The notes under the pieces: model-generated | Told to the model about the DNA's origin: nothing | Database searches by the model: none | What the model saw: the letters and a program-made list of their open reading frames with translations, nothing else | In this document: positions 1 through 9,605 of the stretch, in pieces | How the letters are laid out: each line of letters begins with the position of its first letter | How positions within the stretch are numbered: the first letter of the stretch is position 1 | Position numbers and translations under genes: made by a program | Assembly (NCBI GenBank): GCA_946534585.1 | Contig: CAMNCV010000043.1 | Span: 1-34,210, forward strand | Source of the DNA: an uncultured Prevotellaceae bacterium | GTDB taxonomy: Bacteria > Bacteroidota > Bacteroidia > Bacteroidales > Bacteroidaceae | DNA length: 34,210 nucleotides | Reading direction: 5' to 3'

Positions 1-3000
1 CACGCGGTAGTCGCCTGCAACACCGTTGTCAAAGCCTTCGTAGGTGTTGCTTATCGTCACGTTGGGGAATACAGGGTCGGTGATGTTGTCACCCTCTGTC
101 CACTTGATGATGTATGGTACGCCAGCCTCAAGCGTCGTCACTGCTTCGCTGAATGAGAGGTGGAGTGTGTGTCCGGTCTCCTCATCACCAGTGATGCTTG
201 CTTCTTCCAGCTCACGAGCGTCAGCTCCGTAGAGCGGGCTGTTCTCATCGGTCAGGTCAACATCAAATGGCAGACAGATAGTATTCCACTTGCCGTCCTT
301 GTAGAGAGTGCGACCGGAGAGTGTGACGTTGACCTCCTTACCGTTGTTCGTCTCAACGAGCATGGCATTGTCTGTTGAATTGTTGGCCAGCTGAATCTCT
401 AAAACATCCGTTGCGAAGGTGGCTGCCTTAGACCATTCGGTAGGCTCGCCATTGTAGATGCCCTGTACCTGCCATTCGTAGTTGGTATTGGGAGCAAGTT
501 CAGTGATGGCGAGTGTATTGGTATTGGCATTGACATCATTCCATTCATCATCAGAAACTCCACCTTTGTAAATCTTGAGGTTATCAATGAAGATGCAATG
601 ATCTTGATCTTCGGCAGTAGCCTTGAAGGCAATGTACTTGACACCGTCAGGAAGCACCTCGCTGAATTTAACGGAATATGCGTCATTGTAATATACAGTC
701 TCTATAGGTTCACTCCATGTGAAGGCCTCAGTCTCATTGGTTGTGGTCGAGTAACCTACCTGGAAGGTGTTTTCGTAATTGAAATAGAAGTGGTAGAACT
801 CAAGGATACTTCCACTTGGGTATGCGGGAAGTTTAGGAGAAATAATAAATTGTTCATCAGTCGAATTCCAACCCATTGCAAGGAGGTAGTTGTCATCGCC
901 TGATATATTATTAACCGTGTCTTCCACGCCATAGATAGACATATTATAATTCCATCCCTCTCTATCCTCAGATGAATTGAAGAGCGTGGAATAGACAACA
1001 CTATTTTTGCGATACCTCACGTTGTAACTATCCTGCACACCATCCCAGTCAAGGGTGACAGTGTTGGCAGTGACATCTGTAGCCTGCAGATTGAAAGGAG
1101 CGGCGTCGAGGTCAAGTGTTTTAAAATTAGTTGAAGACCATTTGCTCTCACCGTCGGCATATACGGCCTGAACCTCTACAGTACATGCGGTATTGGGTGT
1201 AAGTCCCTCGATGCTATAGGGGTTGGTAACGTTGTTGACTGTCGTCCATTCGGCGGTTTCCGTAGGCGAGGCTGTAATGCTAACATCGTCGATGAAGAGG
1301 TAGTCTGCATCATAGTCGTTGTTACGGAAAGCAACATAGCCTTTCTGTCCAGCGTATGCGCTCAGGTCAACAGTCTTCAGAGTCCAATCATTAAAAGCTT
1401 CGTCTGACTCATATACCTTTGTAAAGGCATCAAGGTCAGTGGTGGTCGTAGATACATAGACTTCATAATGCTCTGGATAACTCGGATTACCAAACATCCA
1501 GAATGTCATGGTGCTACCCAGGTTAACCTGTGGACTGATGAGCCAGTTGTCTACATTGTATCCTTTACTACTACTATAGCTTCTTGATAAGACGGCACTA
1601 TTGCCACTATGTGCAGATGGGAAGGAACTGTAAAAGTCTTCAGGATCTACTATACGCCAATCTGTTTCTTCACTGCCTTCACCATTACGAATAACCGTCC
1701 AGTTACTAAGACCGTTCTCAAAATCTTCAAAGAAGTCGTCTGCAATATCTGTGGTATATCGCAGGTTGTAGCTCGTGGCTTCATCGTTGCCCGTCCAACT
1801 GACAGAGGCAGAATTGCATTTTACATTGTTAGCAACAATGTCCGCAGGAGCCGGATATTGTACCCGAGTAGTGAAGGTGATTGACCTGCTCCACTTTATT
1901 ATTGTCTCGTCATCAACTACAGGACGTATCTTCACGGTATATTCTATTTCAGGAGAAAGTCCAGTCAACAAGAAAGGATTCTCTGAGACTGTCACCTCAC
2001 TGAAGTCTTCATCACTTGATGTCTTGTATGCCACAACCCATTTCTGTGCCGCAGGGAGGCAGTTATCCTTCCAGCTCAATTTCACGCTATTAAATCCTAT
2101 CCCAGAAACCACCAACTCGGTTGGGTATTGCACGCCACCAATACTCTTACGCAAGCGTATGGCATTTTTGAAATTCCCTAAATAGCTTCCGTAGCCTTCT
2201 GGGTTAGCAGGATTATTGTTTGTATCATCACTATAAAGGTATATTGACGACGGTACATCTTCGGTTTTATAGACTAAGAAACTATTGTAATTGTTTATGT
2301 AACCGCCAGTATTGTCATCAACAATCAAGGCAACATTGCTCTCGCCGTCATGTAGGAAAGGTTTGTCAAGAACTATCTCAGTCCATGAACCTGTTGCAAA
2401 CTGCACTTCTCCGCTGAATACAAGATCATCGGCAGAGACACTAATCCTATCATCATATCCGTCAAATTCAGTCTTGTCAGTGCTTACCATGTAGATATCG
2501 ATGTTGCGTGTGCAGTCATCACCACTGACACTCTTGAAGTCGATGCTCTCAATCAATCCTTTCTCACCAAACTCTTCCGCCGTGTAAATCTGTTGCGTCA
2601 GAGAGTATTTGAAGTTATCATATAATGGCAAATATATAGAGTTGTCTTTCGCACCAATGCCAATAGCCCTCTTTTCTGTAGGTTCAAAAGTCACGGCGTC
2701 GCTCCAATTGCTCTTTTCTTCATCACTGCTGACTGCACGTACCTTGGCTGTATAGGTTGCCTCTGGAGTAAGGTTTGTCACAGTATATGGATTGGTTGTT
2801 GCAGTGATGACAGAAGTCTCATTGTCATTCAAGCATATCTCCCACGATGTTGCGCTGCCGTTCTCAGTCCAGCCCAGTGTTGCCTCTGTTGCATTGCCTT
2901 CTGTGAGCATTACGGCAAGGTTTGTAGGTCTTGGGGCAGTGACAAGTGTTGTGAAACTATTTTTCTTCCAAATACTTACCTCTTCACCTTTAACAGACTG

Positions 3001-4869
3001 CACACGAACAACATATTCTGCATCTTGTGCAAGATTTGTCAGAGTCAGGGAAGTTTCATTAGTATTGGTGATAGCTGAGGTCCACTCAGTGTCTTCTGTC
3101 TTCTTATACTCTACGTTATAAGTACCTGTGCCGCCGGTCCATGTCAGTGTTGCCTCATGGGCGGTTATATCCGTTACCTCAAATGATGAAGGAAAGTCTA
3201 TAGGACTGGCATCAAAACCAAAACGTATATTGTTGCGATAGCTATACAAACCATTGCTTCCTGAGAAATCTGACAAGTCATTCAAATCAGGAACATGACT
3301 ATCACCGTAATAGCTAATTGCCATATTATCTGTTGTATTGGTAACACGGAACTCGTATGAACTGCCAGGGAAACTGTCTGTTACAGGATCATAGAAGCAT
3401 ACCAGCAGGTTTTCCGTTCCGTCATAATAGAAAGGAGTACCAAAATCTATCGTAACCCAACCGGCTCCTGTGGCAGAGAACGTACCTTCCCATACCTTGT
3501 CGTCGGAAGCACTTACGGATACCATGTCCTTATAGCTGCTAAACGATGACTTGTTACCCACGGTCTTCATGTAGATTTGAATACCATCCAGAGAGAATGG
3601 CTGCGAGTAAAGGTATTCAAATGAAAGGGAATTGATAACACCTGCAGCTCCTATATCTTCAGCAGTGAAAATCTGTTGAGTCAATGATGATTTGAAATAC
3701 ATATTGACAGGCAGATAACATTCTGATCTTGAACTTTCAGGATCACCTATCTCAACATAATCAGCCACCTCGAATGTAACGCTCTGGTTGCCTGTGTAGC
3801 CGCTGCCATCGTGAGCGGTGATGGTCAGGGTGTAAGTACCATTGTCCTTCACCTCGCTTACAGTGCTGCCGTTCTTGGTGATGGCAGCATCGTAGTGGGT
3901 ACCGTTGACAAGTGTGTTGCCGTCGTAATCCTTTACTACATAGGCAAGGCTGATGGCAGAACCTGTATATATATAGTATTGTCTCAATCCTGCAATGGTG
4001 GCAAGAACAAGACTCTTCGTATTCACAAGAGGTATGATTTTACCGTCGCTGAGCTTCCAACCAGAACCAAGATTGCTGAGCAGAGTCTCATTACTCATGC
4101 TGCCGGCATCTGTTCCCTGAACAGCGCCGTACGAAGTAATGTAGTAGCTGTTGTTAAGCGTTGACAAGCCGTTGCAGTTGAAGGTAGCACTGTTGTTGTC
4201 AACATCTATGTTCAGTGTGCCTGCCATGAGGCAGTTGGTGAATGTCAGCGAGGCACTGCTGCGCCAACCCACGAAGCCGCCGCAGTTGGTGGCTGACGGG
4301 TCACTGATGCTGCCGTCGAAGAGGCAGTTGATGAATGTAAGGCTGCCACCCTCCTCTAATGACACAAAGCCGCCGTGGATGCCGTCCTTGTCATCTAAAC
4401 TGCTTCTGTCACCGCTGATGGTCACACTGCTACGGCAGTTCTTGACTGTTACGCTGCCTCTTGACTCTGCAATAAGACCCGCGCCAAACTTATTGGTGCC
4501 GGTGGATACTGTTCCCGTCACGGTAAGCAGGGAGATTGTAGCACCATCAACGTAACGGAACGGTGCACAGCAGTCTTCTGATGCCGTGAGGGCGAGGTTG
4601 ATTTTGTGTCCGGCACCGTCAAACGTGCCCTTGAACTTGTTGCTGCTCGTTCCCACCATCGTAGTTACGTTGATGTCGGCAGCCAACTTTACGGTCTGTC
4701 CGCTGTAGGACGTACCGTTGTTCACGTTGCTTGCAAATGTTTCCCAGTCAGCATCACTGCTGATAGTCAGGTCCTGAGCAGACACCGTCTGCACTGAGAA
4801 CGCAAGCAAGACCATTGCGAACAACGCCACAGTTGCGCGCAACAGCGAGAGTTTTTTCATTGATTTCAT
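1..4869 (-). CDS. Giant secreted multidomain surface protein, C-terminus cut off by window edge
   Basis: The frame is open from 4869 to base 1 (1623 codons) with no stop. ATG at 4869 and ATG at 4860 are both possible starts; a signal peptide follows (MKKLSLLRATVALFAM..., Ala-Gln near residue 32). Domains in order, by approximate residue: a GLUG-like module (33-250) with the KFKGTFDGAGH motif also seen in the neighbouring giant protein; two paralogous beta-sandwich domains of about 180 residues (366-553 and 733-905), both with SLTQQI-TAE near the start; fibronectin-III-like segments between and after them; and two domains resembling choice-of-anchor-J/cleaved-adhesin (about 1030-1200 and 1275-1435, for example NWLISPQV). 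Near the cut end begins a module (GRTLYKDG-WNTICLPFDV) shared with two other proteins here. I infer an exported adhesin or glycan-binding protein; no enzyme motif is visible. It has its own promoter and a long leader. Confidence 0.9.
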   Translation of the reverse strand, partial: MKSMKKLSLLRATVALFAMVLLAFSVQTVSAQDLTISSDADWETFASNVNNGTSYSGQTVKLAADINVTTMVGTSSNKFKGTFDGAGHKINLALTASEDCCAPFRYVDGATISLLTVTGTVSTGTNKFGAGLIAESRGSVTVKNCRSSVTISGDRSSLDDKDGIHGGFVSLEEGGSLTFINCLFDGSISDPSATNCGGFVGWRSSASLTFTNCLMAGTLNIDVDNNSATFNCNGLSTLNNSYYITSYGAVQGTDAGSMSNETLLSNLGSGWKLSDGKIIPLVNTKSLVLATIAGLRQYYIYTGSAISLAYVVKDYDGNTLVNGTHYDAAITKNGSTVSEVKDNGTYTLTITAHDGSGYTGNQSVTFEVADYVEIGDPESSRSECYLPVNMYFKSSLTQQIFTAEDIGAAGVINSLSFEYLYSQPFSLDGIQIYMKTVGNKSSFSSYKDMVSVSASDDKVWEGTFSATGAGWVTIDFGTPFYYDGTENLLVCFYDPVTDSFPGSSYEFRVTNTTDNMAISYYGDSHVPDLNDLSDFSGSNGLYSYRNNIRFGFDASPIDFPSSFEVTDITAHEATLTWTGGTGTYNVEYKKTEDTEWTSAITNTNETSLTLTNLAQDAEYVVRVQSVKGEEVSIWKKNSFTTLVTAPRPTNLAVMLTEGNATEATLGWTENGSATSWEICLNDNETSVITATTNPYTVTNLTPEATYTAKVRAVSSDEEKSNWSDAVTFEPTEKRAIGIGAKDNSIYLPLYDNFKYSLTQQIYTAEEFGEKGLIESIDFKSVSGDDCTRNIDIYMVSTDKTEFDGYDDRISVSADDLVFSGEVQFATGSWTEIVLDKPFLHDGESNVALIVDDNTGGYINNYNSFLVYKTEDVPSSIYLYSDDTNNNPANPEGYGSYLGNFKNAIRLRKSIGGVQYPTELVVSGIGFNSVKLSWKDNCLPAAQKWVVAYKTSSDEDFSEVTVSENPFLLTGLSPEIEYTVKIRPVVDDETIIKWSRSITFTTRVQYPAPADIVANNVKCNSASVSWTGNDEATSYNLRYTTDIADDFFEDFENGLSNWTVIRNGEGSEETDWRIVDPEDFYSSFPSAHSGNSAVLSRSYSSSKGYNVDNWLISPQVNLGSTMTFWMFGNPSYPEHYEVYVSTTTTDLDAFTKVYESDEAFNDWTLKTVDLSAYAGQKGYVAFRNNDYDADYLFIDDVSITASPTETAEWTTVNNVTNPYSIEGLTPNTACTVEVQAVYADGESKWSSTNFKTLDLDAAPFNLQATDVTANTVTLDWDGVQDSYNVRYRKNSVVYSTLFNSSEDREGWNYNMSIYGVEDTVNNISGDDNYLLAMGWNSTDEQFIISPKLPAYPSGSILEFYHFYFNYENTFQVGYSTTTNETEAFTWSEPIETVYYNDAYSVKFSEVLPDGVKYIAFKATAEDQDHCIFIDNLKIYKGGVSDDEWNDVNANTNTLAITELAPNTNYEWQVQGIYNGEPTEWSKAATFATDVLEIQLANNSTDNAMLVETNNGKEVNVTLSGRTLYKDGKWNTICLPFDVDLTDENSPLYGADARELEEASITGDEETGHTLHLSFSEAVTTLEAGVPYIIKWTEGDNITDPVFPNVTISNTYEGFDNGVAGDYRV

Positions 4870-4956
4870 TATTCTTATTTTGTAAAATGTTGTATTCTTA
4901 GTGTTGTGCTCTTAATTTTGCAGATAATGCTATGTCTTATTTATTAATATTGCGTC

Positions 4957-5007
4957 ATTAAAAAACAAACAGAGCCTGCTCCTGCCCGAAAGCAGGAGAA
5001 GACTCTG
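4957..5007 (-). terminator. Intrinsic-terminator-like hairpin in the leader of the first giant gene
   Basis: Read on the minus strand, CTCCTGC pairs with GCAGGAG around a six-base loop (4979-4985 with 4992-4998). An outer CAGAG/CTCTG pair (4970-4974 with 5003-5007) closes an internal loop, and a T-rich run (GTTTGTTTTTT) follows directly. It lies 320 bases downstream of the 5327-9568 gene but also about 90 bases upstream of the next start codon and downstream of a good promoter. It could therefore end the upstream transcript, act as an attenuator, or both. Confidence 0.7.
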
Positions 5008-5010
5008 TCT

Positions 5011-5133
5011 TTATATGTCAGTGCACGCATGCGCTTGTTTAGGGGATTTCATGAGTGTTGCATTCAGGTGAGACCTGTTAATTCCCACTTTCAGTGTGCT
5101 CATAGAAAAGTACGGCAAAGCCATGCATTTCAT
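5011..5133 (-). CDS. Possible leader peptide, 40 codons
   Basis: This small open frame (MKCMALPYFSMST...) starts at ATG 5133, about 60 bases after the predicted transcription start, and ends with TAA at 5011-5013, three bases before the terminator-like hairpin begins. The same frame is open further upstream to 5301, but that part lies before the promoter, so I prefer the shorter form. It has no Shine-Dalgarno match, which is common in Bacteroidetes. Its position fits a leader peptide whose translation controls the hairpin, but I do not recognise a family and it could be chance coding potential. Confidence 0.35.
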   Translation of the reverse strand: MKCMALPYFSMSTLKVGINRSHLNATLMKSPKQAHACTDI

Positions 5134-5199
5134 ATTGTTTGAGCTTGTATCTTTACACACATTTTTCTGTTTTTCCGTCTGATTTCTCCAAATCATTTG

Positions 5200-5231
5200 C
5201 AAAGGTACAATTATTTTTTCAAATAAGCAAG
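5200..5231 (-). promoter_or_regulatory. Bacteroidetes-type promoter for the first giant surface-protein gene
   Basis: On the minus strand a -7 element TACCTTTG (5207-5200) sits 20 bases downstream of CTTG (5231-5228), close to the known Bacteroidetes consensus TTTG N19-21 TAnnTTTG. Transcription would start near 5193, giving a leader of about 325 bases before ATG 4869. Confidence 0.65.
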
Positions 5232-5326
5232 ATGTTTTAGAAAAACAATTCAGAAAAAACGAAAAAACCAACAACACTACGTAATAGATTACAACATTCA
5301 ATTCAGAGAGCTGTTGGGGTGGGGTA

Positions 5327-8300
5327 TTACTCTACTACTACCTTCTTGCCATTATGTATATACATTCCCTTCTTCGACGGCTTGCCATTGAGGCGGATGC
5401 CGTCAACGGTGTGCCATTCAGAAAGTGAAGAGTGAGGAGTGAAGAGTGAAGAATCAGCTGCCGCCTCATTTATTCCTGTTGCCTCCTCGTCGTTCTCTCC
5501 GAAGTCGATTACGAATCCTGTTATGCCCTTGGCATTGACAGCATCGTTCTCGCCTATCTTGAAGTATGCGCGGCATGCACCGACGGTCACGTTCTGGTCA
5601 GGCCATAGCAGTTTGTTGGCAGAGCCGAAGTAGATGTTGCTCTTGTCGTTGGCAGCAAGGCTTACGGTGCCGTATGTACCGATGAAACTTACCATGCCGT
5701 CCTGACTGGTAACGGTGGTTGGCTCAGTGTTGCTTATGGCCTTACCGGTGAATACAGGGTCGGTGATGTCGTCGCCTTCTGCCCACTTGATGATGTAAGG
5801 TACGCCAGCCTTGAGTTCCGTCACCGCATCGCCGAAGGTGAGGTGGAGTGTCTGTCCTGTTGTCTCATCGCCTGTGATGCTCGTTGCGGTCAGCTTACGC
5901 GCCACTGCACCGTCAAGTACGCTGCCCTCTATCTCAACGTCGAACGGCAGACAGATGGTGTTCCATGAGCCGTCTTTGTATAGCGTGCGACCGCGCAGTG
6001 TGACCGCAATGTTGCTCACTTTTGGAGCGGAACCGCCGTTTGCCGTATGCACCGACGGATCGGCGTAGGCGTCAATAAGCGCCGTATTGTCCCTGTTGTC
6101 GAAAAGGTGCAGGGCGGTATTGTCAAGTTCTGCCTTACCAGATAAGTCGGAGCCGCCAGTTATGTCATCTGCATCGCAATATCCTATACCTATATTGAAA
6201 GCATTAGTTCCTACAAGGCAACTGTGGTAAGTATTGTTGCTCACGGTGCTTGAGCGGTTATCGCCCACTACAGCACCAGCACTTGTGCTAGCAGGCACGA
6301 TAGCACCGATGGCACGACAGTTGGTAACGGTACCATGATCGTTACCACCCACGATACTGCCGGAACAATCACCACAGTTGACATTGCTCACTAGCATGAT
6401 AGTGACGGCACTGGTGCAGTCGGTAATGGTGCCACTATTATTATGACCCACAATGCCACCGAAGTTTTGGGCATAACTATCCAAACTGAGGAGCATGACA
6501 TCTGACGCTATGTGGCAGTCAGTTACGGAACCACCATCGTTATAGCCCACGATGCCGCCAGTACCATTTTCTTCTGCACTGATACGGGTGTCTGTCAGCG
6601 TCACGCCGCTCACCTCAGCACGTTTACCAAGTACGCCGAAGAGTCCATGCAAGTCACCGTTTTTATATATGCGTATGCCGCTGATGGTGTGGCCATCGCC
6701 AAGGAAGTGACCGGAGAACATATAATCGTGATAAGTGCCATCATAGTAAGAACATCCTATAGCAGTGTAGTTGTTCTCGGTGCTTGTAGTGTCATTCCAT
6801 GCACTGGTGTGCTCGTAGCTGAGGTCGTTCATCAGAAGGAAATACTTTCCTTTATAACTGCTCATGCCGCTATTCACACGCTGCGCCAGCAGGTCGAGTT
6901 GCACTGTTGTGTATATCTCGTAAGCCGTCTCTGCGCTGTTGCCGTCGGTCTGCTGTGCCCAGTCTTTAATCTGTGCACCTAAACCGACCGTCACATTTTC
7001 TGCGGGCATCTTGAATGTTGAAACATAGCAAGCCTTGTCGTTCAGCATGTATGGACAGATGTATCCCTCCTCTACCCCGGGCTGTCCGCTCAGAGTGATA
7101 GTGGTTCCTTCCCTATAGTAAGGTGTACCGTCGAATGTGATTGCCGGTTCAGTTGTGGCAGAGATACCATCCTCAAGTATCAGAGGGTAAACAGACACTA
7201 TGGCTGAAGTAACAGTCGTATTTTGAGCAGGCATGGTGAAAACCGAGTCGCTGATGACTTCATCATTTACAATATATCCCTCATAGATATAGCCTACAGG
7301 CAGTGTATCTGTCTGCATGCCTGTAAGGGTAATAGTTGTACCTTGCCCACAGAAATTCCTGTCATTATGGGTAATGACAGGCTTGGCAGAGATGCCGTCA
7401 GGGAGTGTTAGTAAATAGCCTGGCACAGCTCCGTCTTTGTCAGTGATGTCGGTGACTATCGACGTCTTGCCGGTATTCTGGGCTATGCCCACCCCTGTGG
7501 CATTCTCCACGCCTGCCACGGTGCAACCGTAATAGTAGTTGCGGGCATAGGAGGCATGACCGAGGGTAGTGCTGCCTATTTCTGACGCAATGGCACCGTA
7601 GAATTTGTAGCCTCCACTGCTGGCGGCATAGGGGATGACGGCACCGACGACGAGATTGTCCTCCAACGTGGCTATAGCCTGATTTGTTATCATCTTCTGA
7701 TTGTAGTTACTGCCTGCTATGCCACCGCAGTATTTAGGCGTGATGCCGGCGGCGGCGCTCATCTGCACGCTGCTGACGCAGTGGGTGACGGTACCGCTGT
7801 TATAACCCACGATGCCTCCGTAGGAGAAGTTTGGCTGAACGATATGGATGGCAACGCTGTCGGTGACAACACATTTGGTGATGGTGCCGCCCTGAGGGGA
7901 ATTGTCATAAATGGTGTCGTTGTCATAAATGGTTTCGCCATAATAAATGGTGTTGCCATAATAACTGGTTTCGCCATCATTACAACCCACGATACCGCCT
8001 ACCCTGCTATAGCCCACGATGCGAGCATCGTTAAGGGTGATGCCCGTCACGACGGCGTTCTTGCTGATGCATCCGAAGATGCCCTTGTTGTCATCAACCT
8101 TGGTATCGCTGCCACCTGCATAGATGCGGATGCCGCTGATAGTATGGCTCTTGCCGTCGAAGTGACCGCGGAACGGGCGGTTCCATGCAGAGTTGGTGGA
8201 AATGTAATAGCCTATGGGGGTGTAGTTATTCTCTATGCTCGTGGTGTCGTCCCATGCGGTGGTATGGTCGTATGTCAGGTCGGCACCAAGCTGGAAGTAG

Positions 8301-9568
8301 GTGTCCTTGTAGGCATTGCCATTGTTCACGCTGTCAGCCAGCTGGTCAAGCTGCGAGGTATATTTGATAACGTATGGGTCGGTTGCCGTACCGCTGCCCG
8401 CCCATGGTATGAGCGTAAGGTCGGTGTCAAGTCCGATGGTGGTGTCGGCGGCAGGCATGACAAGAGTATCGCCGTCGATAATCATGCTTGTGCCGTTTAC
8501 TATAAGGGGATAAGTGTAGCCCGCAGGAGCGGCAGGCTGACCGTTGTCGAGGGTGAGTACAGTGCCATGGCCGTAGTAGTCAGTGCCGCTGATATTTACA
8601 GAGGGGGCGGTGGTAGTGGTGATACCGTCGGTAAGCGTCAGCGTGTGGATGCTGACGGCTGCGGCGTTGTCGGTGATGTCGGCAGCATGGCATCCCACAT
8701 TGAGGGCATTGGCGGTGCCGTTCACCGTGCAGTTGGTGTAGTAGTTGTTGGAAAGGCTTGCGCCATTGTTGCTATAGCCCATGATGGCACCTGCCCAGCC
8801 ACTGCTGTCTTTTACCTTTGCACCAATGGCGAGGTTGTTACTTACCGTAGCCCCTGGGGCTGCTCCTCCCAATATGCCGCCGTACCCCTCGCAACCAGTG
8901 AGACCATCCTTAATGGCAACGGTGGCAGAGCTGGTGTTGTTGCTTATGATGGCTGTCTCGCTGTTTGCATAGCCTGTTATGCCGCCGAAACGGAGGGCAC
9001 CTGGCTGAACAGAATAGACTGCCACGGTGCTGGTGACGATACAGCTGTCAATGACACTGTTACTGCTACAATATCCGGCGATACCACCGGTGTAGCCATA
9101 GCCTACGATGCGGGTATCCGTAAGTGTGAGGTTCTTGACAGTACCTCTGAGGACAACACCGAAGAGTCCTATATTCTGGCTGTCTGCAGTCTTCGTATTC
9201 TTGTAGATACGAATACCGCTGATGGACTTATCGTTACCATCGAACGTGCCCCTGAATGAATTGGTGGAGGAGTTTCCGATAGGCGTGAAGTTGTTCTCAG
9301 TGCTTGTAGTGTCATTCCATGTACTGGTGTGCTCGTAGCTGACATCGTTCATCAGCTTAAAGTACGTGTCTTTGTACTTCGTGCCGTTGTTTACGTCCTT
9401 GGCTAACTTGTTGAGGTCGTCGGCGGTCGTAATCTTGTACGGGTTGTCCACCGTTCCCTCGCCTCCGCTAAACAATTCAGTCTGCGCCCACGCTGTCATC
9501 GTCATGAGCATCACGGCCAGCATCACCGCTGTCCGTTGATAAAAATGTCTGGTCAGTCTTGTAATCAT
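5327..9568 (-). CDS. Giant secreted protein with three GLUG-like modules and a shared C-terminal module
   Basis: This 1413-residue protein has an N-terminal signal peptide ending near AWAQ (residue 29). Three homologous blocks follow (about 33-300, 388-700 and 890-1190). Each opens with a D-LA--VN-G--YKDTYF-L--D--Y-HT pattern, then F-G-FDG----ISGIRIY and Gly-rich GGI-GY/GG-V-NC repeats typical of GLUG motifs, which usually form a repetitive beta fold. Short hydrophobic-polar linkers (P--G-TITLSG) separate the blocks. Residues 1205-1370 form the GRTLYKDGSWNTICLPF module shared with two other proteins in the window. The last 30 residues (WHTVDGIRLNGKPSKKGMYI, then GKKVVVE) resemble a type IX-like sorting tail. 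I infer a cell-surface adhesin. Its start lies 37 bases after the PIN toxin stop, so it may be co-transcribed with that pair. Confidence 0.9.
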   Translation of the reverse strand: MITRLTRHFYQRTAVMLAVMLMTMTAWAQTELFSGGEGTVDNPYKITTADDLNKLAKDVNNGTKYKDTYFKLMNDVSYEHTSTWNDTTSTENNFTPIGNSSTNSFRGTFDGNDKSISGIRIYKNTKTADSQNIGLFGVVLRGTVKNLTLTDTRIVGYGYTGGIAGYCSSNSVIDSCIVTSTVAVYSVQPGALRFGGITGYANSETAIISNNTSSATVAIKDGLTGCEGYGGILGGAAPGATVSNNLAIGAKVKDSSGWAGAIMGYSNNGASLSNNYYTNCTVNGTANALNVGCHAADITDNAAAVSIHTLTLTDGITTTTAPSVNISGTDYYGHGTVLTLDNGQPAAPAGYTYPLIVNGTSMIIDGDTLVMPAADTTIGLDTDLTLIPWAGSGTATDPYVIKYTSQLDQLADSVNNGNAYKDTYFQLGADLTYDHTTAWDDTTSIENNYTPIGYYISTNSAWNRPFRGHFDGKSHTISGIRIYAGGSDTKVDDNKGIFGCISKNAVVTGITLNDARIVGYSRVGGIVGCNDGETSYYGNTIYYGETIYDNDTIYDNSPQGGTITKCVVTDSVAIHIVQPNFSYGGIVGYNSGTVTHCVSSVQMSAAAGITPKYCGGIAGSNYNQKMITNQAIATLEDNLVVGAVIPYAASSGGYKFYGAIASEIGSTTLGHASYARNYYYGCTVAGVENATGVGIAQNTGKTSIVTDITDKDGAVPGYLLTLPDGISAKPVITHNDRNFCGQGTTITLTGMQTDTLPVGYIYEGYIVNDEVISDSVFTMPAQNTTVTSAIVSVYPLILEDGISATTEPAITFDGTPYYREGTTITLSGQPGVEEGYICPYMLNDKACYVSTFKMPAENVTVGLGAQIKDWAQQTDGNSAETAYEIYTTVQLDLLAQRVNSGMSSYKGKYFLLMNDLSYEHTSAWNDTTSTENNYTAIGCSYYDGTYHDYMFSGHFLGDGHTISGIRIYKNGDLHGLFGVLGKRAEVSGVTLTDTRISAEENGTGGIVGYNDGGSVTDCHIASDVMLLSLDSYAQNFGGIVGHNNSGTITDCTSAVTIMLVSNVNCGDCSGSIVGGNDHGTVTNCRAIGAIVPASTSAGAVVGDNRSSTVSNNTYHSCLVGTNAFNIGIGYCDADDITGGSDLSGKAELDNTALHLFDNRDNTALIDAYADPSVHTANGGSAPKVSNIAVTLRGRTLYKDGSWNTICLPFDVEIEGSVLDGAVARKLTATSITGDETTGQTLHLTFGDAVTELKAGVPYIIKWAEGDDITDPVFTGKAISNTEPTTVTSQDGMVSFIGTYGTVSLAANDKSNIYFGSANKLLWPDQNVTVGACRAYFKIGENDAVNAKGITGFVIDFGENDEEATGINEAAADSSLFTPHSSLSEWHTVDGIRLNGKPSKKGMYIHNGKKVVVE
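5425..5452. repeat. In-frame array of four 7-bp repeats (GTGAAGA family)
   Basis: Four consecutive heptamers, GTGAAGA, GTGAGGA, GTGAAGA and GTGAAGA, lie inside the 5327-9568 coding region. Read on the minus strand they encode a 7-residue periodic stretch (SSLFTPH SSLS). The array begins 8 bp beyond the Trp codon of the conserved WHT tail. Confidence 0.9.
7904..7975. repeat. Four tandem 18-bp units inside the second GLUG-like block
   Basis: Imperfect 18-bp units start at 7904, 7922, 7940 and 7958, for example GTCATAAATGGTGTCGTT and GTCATAAATGGTTTCGCC. In the minus-strand protein they encode six-residue units of the type TIYDND/TIYYGE (about residues 530-555). The other two GLUG-like blocks lack this insert, so it looks like local expansion by slippage. 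Confidence 0.85.
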
Positions 9569-9582
9569 GTTTATATTAATTT

Positions 9583-9596
9583 ACGATACCTATCGT
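9583..9596. promoter_or_regulatory. Perfect 6-bp palindrome just upstream of a giant surface-protein gene
   Basis: ACGATA-CC-TATCGT lies 14 bases before the ATG at 9568, in the 37-bp gap after the PIN toxin gene. It could be an operator or a short 5'-UTR hairpin. I see no convincing TAnnTTTG element in this gap. Confidence 0.4.
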
Positions 9597-9605
9597 TTAC
9601 GGTTG

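Noticed and set aside
7781..9259. 492-codon open frame on the plus strand
   Set aside because: It lies wholly opposite the giant surface-protein gene. Its Gly/Val/Ala-rich, domain-free product mirrors the sense codons and there is no promoter.
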